Positions 8,017 to 10,500 of a stretch of DNA of 10,500 nucleotides are shown here, piece by piece; the first letter of the stretch is position 1; every line of letters begins with the position of its first letter. The notes below the pieces were generated by a model that was not told where the DNA came from, did not search any database, and saw nothing but the letters and a program-made list of their open reading frames with translations. Source of the DNA: Planctomycetota bacterium. Lineage in GTDB: Bacteria > Planctomycetota > Phycisphaerae > Phycisphaerales > SM1A02. The position numbers and the translations under genes are program-made. Location of the stretch: NCBI GenBank assembly GCA_009926815.1, contig RFOC01000056.1, positions 1-10,500 of the forward strand. The letters run 5' to 3'.

Positions 8017-8799
8017 TCAGCGCGGGTCGTACGCGGCGTCATCCGCGGACAGGAAGCCGTTGCTCGGCCAGTCCATCACGCTGCGGAGCAGCGCCGGCGT
8101 GGCGTGGGCGCCCTGCTGCGGCTCCGTCACGCCCTCGACATGCCCGTCCAGCCATGCCACGTTGCAGCCCCCGGCATGCCGGAACGCGCTGGCGCCGGCG
8201 TAGACCAGGCCCAGATCACCCTCCACCCGAGCGCTGGGCGCACGCATGAACTTGTTCGCGCCTCCGCGCCAGCCGCCATCGGCGAAGACCGCCACGGCGT
8301 CGGTGCGGCGCCACTGGCCCGGCCCCACCCCGGGACGCACCCGCGCCCAGCCATCGAGCCAGGAGCCATCCTCGCCCGTCGCAGGCAGCAGTCCCTCGGC
8401 CCCGAGATAGGTGGTGTTGTACTGGTACCCGGTGAAGGGGTCGGCGCCGAAGGTGCTGGCCGACACGCATGCCGGGCACTGCTGCACTTCCTGCGGCTGG
8501 TCGGTGAACTTCCAGATGGAGCCGGGCCTCACCTGGCCGGCCTGCTGCTCGAAGTCCCAGGCCAGCGTGCGCAGCGAGCCCGAACGCTGGAAGTACAGGA
8601 TGGCCGGAGGCAGGTGGCCGCCGTGGATCGCCGCGTAGGCGTGCGAGGCCAGCGCGATCTGTCGAAGGTTGCAGCGGCATCGCTCGCTGCGGGCGCGGTC
8701 GCCGGCGGCGCGAAGGCCACCCACCGAGAGGGCCACCAGCAGGCTGGTCACGCCCAGCGCCACGGTCACCTCGACCAGCGTGAGTCCGCGTCGCCTCAC
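8017..8799 (-). CDS. Prepilin-like protein with H-X9-DG motif
   Basis: Probable type II secretion/type IV pilus-like pseudopilin of 260 residues. The short basic leader MRRRG is followed by LTLVEVTVALGVTSLLVALS: prepilin peptidase would cut after G5, with the conserved glutamate at +5 (E10) and a hydrophobic helix that serves as membrane anchor and assembly surface. The rest is a globular periplasmic or surface domain with CxC (41-43), CxxC (108-111) and a precise H-X9-DG motif (H208 to D218-G219, in NVAWLDGHVE). This architecture is abundant in planctomycetes, and the function of the motif is not established. The GTG at 8799 overlaps the upstream TGA in GTGA and is preceded by GAGG, so it is translationally coupled to the dockerin gene. 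Much longer readings of this frame run through that gene and are artefacts. The exact role, structural or ligand-binding, is unknown. Confidence 0.85.
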   Translation of the reverse strand: MRRRGLTLVEVTVALGVTSLLVALSVGGLRAAGDRARSERCRCNLRQIALASHAYAAIHGGHLPPAILYFQRSGSLRTLAWDFEQQAGQVRPGSIWKFTDQPQEVQQCPACVSASTFGADPFTGYQYNTTYLGAEGLLPATGEDGSWLDGWARVRPGVGPGQWRRTDAVAVFADGGWRGGANKFMRAPSARVEGDLGLVYAGASAFRHAGGCNVAWLDGHVEGVTEPQQGAHATPALLRSVMDWPSNGFLSADDAAYDPR

Positions 8800-9692
8800 G
8801 AGAACCTCAGGAGCATGGCGCCGATGTCGCCGGCGTCCACGGTGCCGCTGCCATCGAGGTCGCCCTCGGGACCGCCGCCACCGAAGAGGACCAGCAGGGA
8901 CCCGATGTCGCCGGCGTCCACGAAGCCGCTGCCATCGAGGTCGGCCGGATCGGCTGCGGGCGGCACCACGGCCACCGCGTCGATCTCCGGACTGCCCGGC
9001 TGTCCCGCGGGATGGGAGATGCGCACGAAGCGAGCCGAGGCCAGGCCGGTGGAGGCCAGGTCCACGCCCACGCCACCGGCGCCGCCGTCGTACGCGGCGA
9101 CCACGTCCGCATAGCTCATGCCCTCGAGGGACTGCTCCGTGATCGCCGGGTCCGTGGCGCGGAGCGGGTCGGTGGGCACCTGGCCCTCGCTCGCGTCGTA
9201 GGGGCCCGCGTCCATCCATCCCATGGTGGGCAGCGGACCGTCGGCCATCCTCTCCGGGACCAGCATCCAGGTGACGCCATCGGCGCTCACCTCGATGCGA
9301 CCGCCTTCGCCGGCGCAGAGGAGCGGTGTGCCCGTGCCCGCGATCATGTCGGTGAAGAAGGCGTTGCCGTAGACGATCAGGTCGATGCCGAAGCGGTGGC
9401 CCGGATCATCGGTGGCGGTCGAGCCCAGTTCCAGCGTCAGGTGCCCTCCGGCACCGATGGAGACCACCTGATCGGGTCGGTACGCGGGCTGGAACGGGGT
9501 GACCGTCTCGATGGAGCCGGGGTAGCCCGTCATGCGGGCCGGTTCGCCCAGCGCCGACTGCGGGGAGCGGTGGCCGGGCGCTGCACCGCTGCCGGGTGCG
9601 TAGGCGATCACGCCCGTGGCGAACCACGACTGCGCGAAGGCCGCGCCGGTGACCAGCAGGGGAGCGAAGAAGGAAGCCAGCACACGCCGCAC
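8796..9692 (-). CDS. Secreted protein with C-terminal dockerin-type repeats, under a B12 riboswitch
   Basis: Exported protein of 298 residues. MRRVLASFFAPLLVTGAAFA is a clean signal peptide, with likely cleavage before Q21. Residues 25-243 look like an all-beta ligand-binding domain: GAGGHLTLELG (80-90), FGIDLIVYGNAFF (101-113), RIEVSADGVTWMLV (132-145), GVGVDLASTGLASARFVRIS (207-226) and EIDAVAVV. From memory this pattern recurs in planctomycete and Bacteroidetes 'cell surface' proteins; I cannot name the family. A Pro/Ala linker leads to two dockerin-like calcium loops, DLDGSGFVDAGDIG (from D251) and DLDGSGTVDAGDIG (from D278), at the extreme C-terminus. The GTG at 9692 is chosen because GGAGG sits 5 nt upstream; ATG 9704 has no usable ribosome site. 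First gene of the operon. A role in capturing corrinoids is inferred only from the riboswitch. Confidence 0.8.
   Translation of the reverse strand: MRRVLASFFAPLLVTGAAFAQSWFATGVIAYAPGSGAAPGHRSPQSALGEPARMTGYPGSIETVTPFQPAYRPDQVVSIGAGGHLTLELGSTATDDPGHRFGIDLIVYGNAFFTDMIAGTGTPLLCAGEGGRIEVSADGVTWMLVPERMADGPLPTMGWMDAGPYDASEGQVPTDPLRATDPAITEQSLEGMSYADVVAAYDGGAGGVGVDLASTGLASARFVRISHPAGQPGSPEIDAVAVVPPAADPADLDGSGFVDAGDIGSLLVLFGGGGPEGDLDGSGTVDAGDIGAMLLRFS
8821..8943 (-). repeat. Two near-identical 42-bp units at 81-bp spacing (dockerin loops)
   Basis: The units at 8821-8862 and 8902-8943 match at 40 of 42 positions, differing only in two adjacent bases. They encode the two calcium-binding loops of the dockerin module, 27 residues apart. 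The DNA-level identity suggests recent duplication or gene conversion. Confidence 0.8.
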
Positions 9693-9697
9693 GCCAA

Positions 9698-9715
9698 CCT
9701 CCATTCCCTTGGAGG
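9698..9715 (-). promoter_or_regulatory. Shine-Dalgarno-sequestering hairpin (riboswitch expression platform)
   Basis: Minus strand CCTCCA-AGGGAA-TGGAGG: a perfect 6-bp stem (9715-9710 with 9703-9698), extendable by two G-U pairs and one C-G, with a 6-nt loop. The 3' arm contains the GGAGG ribosome site for the GTG at 9692. When folded it would block initiation, as expected of a translational B12 riboswitch. There is no U-tract, so it is not a terminator. The alternative pairing that would free the site was not identified. Confidence 0.65.
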
Positions 9716-9717
9716 CC

Positions 9718-9748
9718 GCTCGGAGCCCCGTTGCGCGGGGGCGCGAGC
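9718..9748 (-). promoter_or_regulatory. GC-rich hairpin between aptamer and sequestering stem
   Basis: Arms GCTCG/CGAGC (9748-9744 with 9722-9718) and, inside them, GCCCC/GGGGC (9742-9738 with 9729-9725) form a bulged stem. It joins the aptamer to the ribosome-site hairpin and is probably part of the expression platform. No poly-U follows, so it is not an obvious intrinsic terminator. Confidence 0.4.
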
Positions 9749-9753
9749 CGATG

Positions 9754-9968
9754 GTCGAGGCAGGTCTTCCGGCTCCGGGCTTGGCCGCTCCCGCCTTCCC
9801 GGTCCCTTCGGGACCAGTGGCTTCGGGGAGCTGCGCTGCGGGACCCAAGGGCCCCGCGCCCGTCACGGCGGCGCGTCCGCGGCGGATTCTCACCGCCTTC
9901 CCTCGACCAGACGGCCGCATGCGACGGCGTCTGGTCGGTGCCCGGGTCCTCCCCCGGGACACCTCGAC
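9754..9968 (-). promoter_or_regulatory. Cobalamin (B12) riboswitch aptamer
   Basis: About 215 nt on the minus strand that follow the cobalamin-riboswitch consensus in order. GTCGAGG (9968-9962) pairs with CCTCGAC (9760-9754) to close P1. A perfect 9-bp hairpin GACCAGACG/CGTCTGGTC (9936-9905) follows. Next is GGGAAGGCGGTGAGAATCC with its CCGCC partner (9902-9881), then GACGCGCCGCCGTGACGG, the variant core resembling high-GC bacterial forms. After that come AAGCCACTGG, a GGTCCC/GGGACC stem (9815-9801), GGGAAGGCGG and finally GAGCCGGAAGACCTGCC, the most diagnostic 3' element. B12 binding is expected to lower expression of the genes downstream. The leader ends about 60 nt before the GTG at 9692. 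Confidence 0.93.
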
Positions 9969-9974
9969 GCGGGC

Positions 9975-9980
9975 AGCATA
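9975..9980 (-). promoter_or_regulatory. Candidate -10 element (TATGCT) for the riboswitch transcript
   Basis: TATGCT on the minus strand lies 6 nt before P1 of the aptamer begins, so a start site about 7 nt downstream would coincide with the aptamer's 5' end. No -35 match was found upstream. Confidence 0.4.
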
Positions 9981-10017
9981 GCCGGAGGCGAGCACCACGC
10001 ATGCCCCGGGATTCCGG

Positions 10018-10023
10018 TAGATT
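10018..10023 (+). promoter_or_regulatory. Candidate -10 element (TAGATT) for the rightmost gene
   Basis: TAGATT fits the TANNNT form seen elsewhere in the window and would give a leader of about 40 nt that includes the GGAGA ribosome site at 10059-10063. The stretch 9981-10017, between this and the opposing TATGCT, holds no other feature I can see. Weak evidence. Confidence 0.3.
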
Positions 10024-10071
10024 CTTCCTTCCTGCGGCCCGCGGCCGCGGCATCCCTCGGAGACCCCACGC

Positions 10072-10500
10072 ATGCCACTCGCCGTCCTGCTCGCGCTGCT
10101 CTCGATCCTCGCCTTCGCCCTGCCCGCCGGGGCGCAGGACACGCCCTCCGAGGAGCCGCCCGCCTCCGAGCAGGCGGACGCCGGTGGCATGGGAGGCGCC
10201 GCCGCCATGGCGGCGCAGATGCAGCAGATGCAGAAGATGCTCGATGCCCAGCTGGCGCGAGTGACCGATCCGGCCCAGCTGGAGCAGATGCTGGCCGCGC
10301 TGGACGCGCAGGCCGCGCAGCTTCCGCCCGAGGCGAAGCCCATGCTCGAGGTGGTGCGCCGGAAGATCGAGGCCCGCATGGCGGCGCTGCAGGCCGGTGG
10401 CGGCGCGGCGAAGTCGGACGAGGGCGACGCCCAGCCCGAGGAGCCCGTGGTGACGCCGGAGGCCCAGGAGGCGCTGGACACCTTCATGCACGCCGCGCTG
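10072..10500 (+). CDS. Secreted Met/Gln-rich helical protein, 3' end outside window
   Basis: 143 codons are open to the right edge with no stop. MPLAVLLALLSILAFALPAGA is a convincing signal peptide, with likely cleavage before Q22. A short acidic Pro/Glu linker (23-38) and a GGMGGAAAM stretch lead to a long helical region rich in Met, Gln and Ala (about 45-110, with QMQQMQKMLDAQL at 49-61 and LEQMLAALDAQAAQL at 70-84). A second acidic Pro-rich linker and more helix follow. The heptad-like spacing suggests a coiled coil or helical bundle. I do not recognise the family. GGAGA at 10059-10063, 8 nt before the ATG, supports the start. The gene is divergent from the B12 riboswitch, so the two share a promoter region, but nothing shows that they share regulation. 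Confidence 0.75.
   Translation, partial: MPLAVLLALLSILAFALPAGAQDTPSEEPPASEQADAGGMGGAAAMAAQMQQMQKMLDAQLARVTDPAQLEQMLAALDAQAAQLPPEAKPMLEVVRRKIEARMAALQAGGGAAKSDEGDAQPEEPVVTPEAQEALDTFMHAAL

Noticed and set aside
8800..9219. Long 5' extension of the prepilin-like frame
   Set aside because: The extension is antisense-free but overlaps the dockerin gene in another frame and would bury the prepilin leader internally. The GTG at 8799 puts the leader at the N-terminus.
10039..10050. Perfect 12-bp palindrome CCGCGGCCGCGG
   Set aside because: It is made only of G and C in very GC-rich DNA, so it is expected by chance often enough not to be called a site.
9616..10264. Plus-strand open frames across the riboswitch (starting 9616 and 9731)
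   Set aside because: They are Arg/Pro-rich frames over a structured RNA region and the start of another gene, with no ribosome site and no domain.
9693..10487. Upstream extension of the dockerin protein frame
   Set aside because: It would translate the riboswitch and the antisense of the rightmost gene. The signal peptide and ribosome site place the start at 9692.

Overview
The window is about 10.5 kb of very GC-rich DNA and reads as chromosome of a planctomycete, most likely Phycisphaerae-like. The taxonomic clues are a secreted protein ending in two dockerin-type calcium loops, a prepilin-like protein with an H-X9-DG motif, and a DNA-binding protein that fuses an excisionase-type helix-turn-helix to a worn receiver domain. 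The lineage is an inference; no rRNA or other marker is present. There is no IS element, tRNA, rRNA or CRISPR array.

Layout, left to right. (1) A plus-strand run: ATP-type PEP carboxykinase (pckA), single-ACT threonine ammonia-lyase (ilvA) 7 bp behind it, a helix-turn-helix/pseudo-receiver regulator, and glutamine-dependent NAD+ synthetase (nadE). (2) A minus-strand PPP-type metallophosphatase whose 3' end overlaps nadE tail to tail by 74 bp and which is divergent from mutL. (3) mutL (plus), with both the GHKL ATPase and the complete endonuclease motif set. It ends on a CTAG shared with the stop codon of the opposing operon. (4) A tightly packed three-gene minus-strand operon, transcribed in the order secreted dockerin protein, prepilin-like H-X9-DG protein, BFD-type [2Fe-2S] protein. 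(5) Upstream of that operon, a convincing cobalamin (B12) riboswitch of about 215 nt on the minus strand, followed by a hairpin that buries the Shine-Dalgarno of the first gene. (6) Divergent from the riboswitch, the 5' part of a secreted Met/Gln-rich helical protein that runs off the right edge.

The left two thirds are ordinary central metabolism and DNA repair. The right third is the interesting part. A B12 riboswitch appears to control, at translation initiation, a secreted dockerin protein, a pilin-like protein and a small iron-sulfur protein, none of which is a familiar B12 biosynthesis or BtuBCDF gene. The simplest reading is an uncharacterised corrinoid-capture or B12-dependent surface system. 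That functional reading is inference; the riboswitch and the gene coupling are visible in the sequence.

A second pattern concerns translation starts. pckA, the regulator, the dockerin gene and the rightmost gene have clear Shine-Dalgarno sequences. nadE, the phosphatase and mutL have none, but carry a TANNNT element 7-10 nt before the start codon, which suggests leaderless or nearly leaderless mRNAs.
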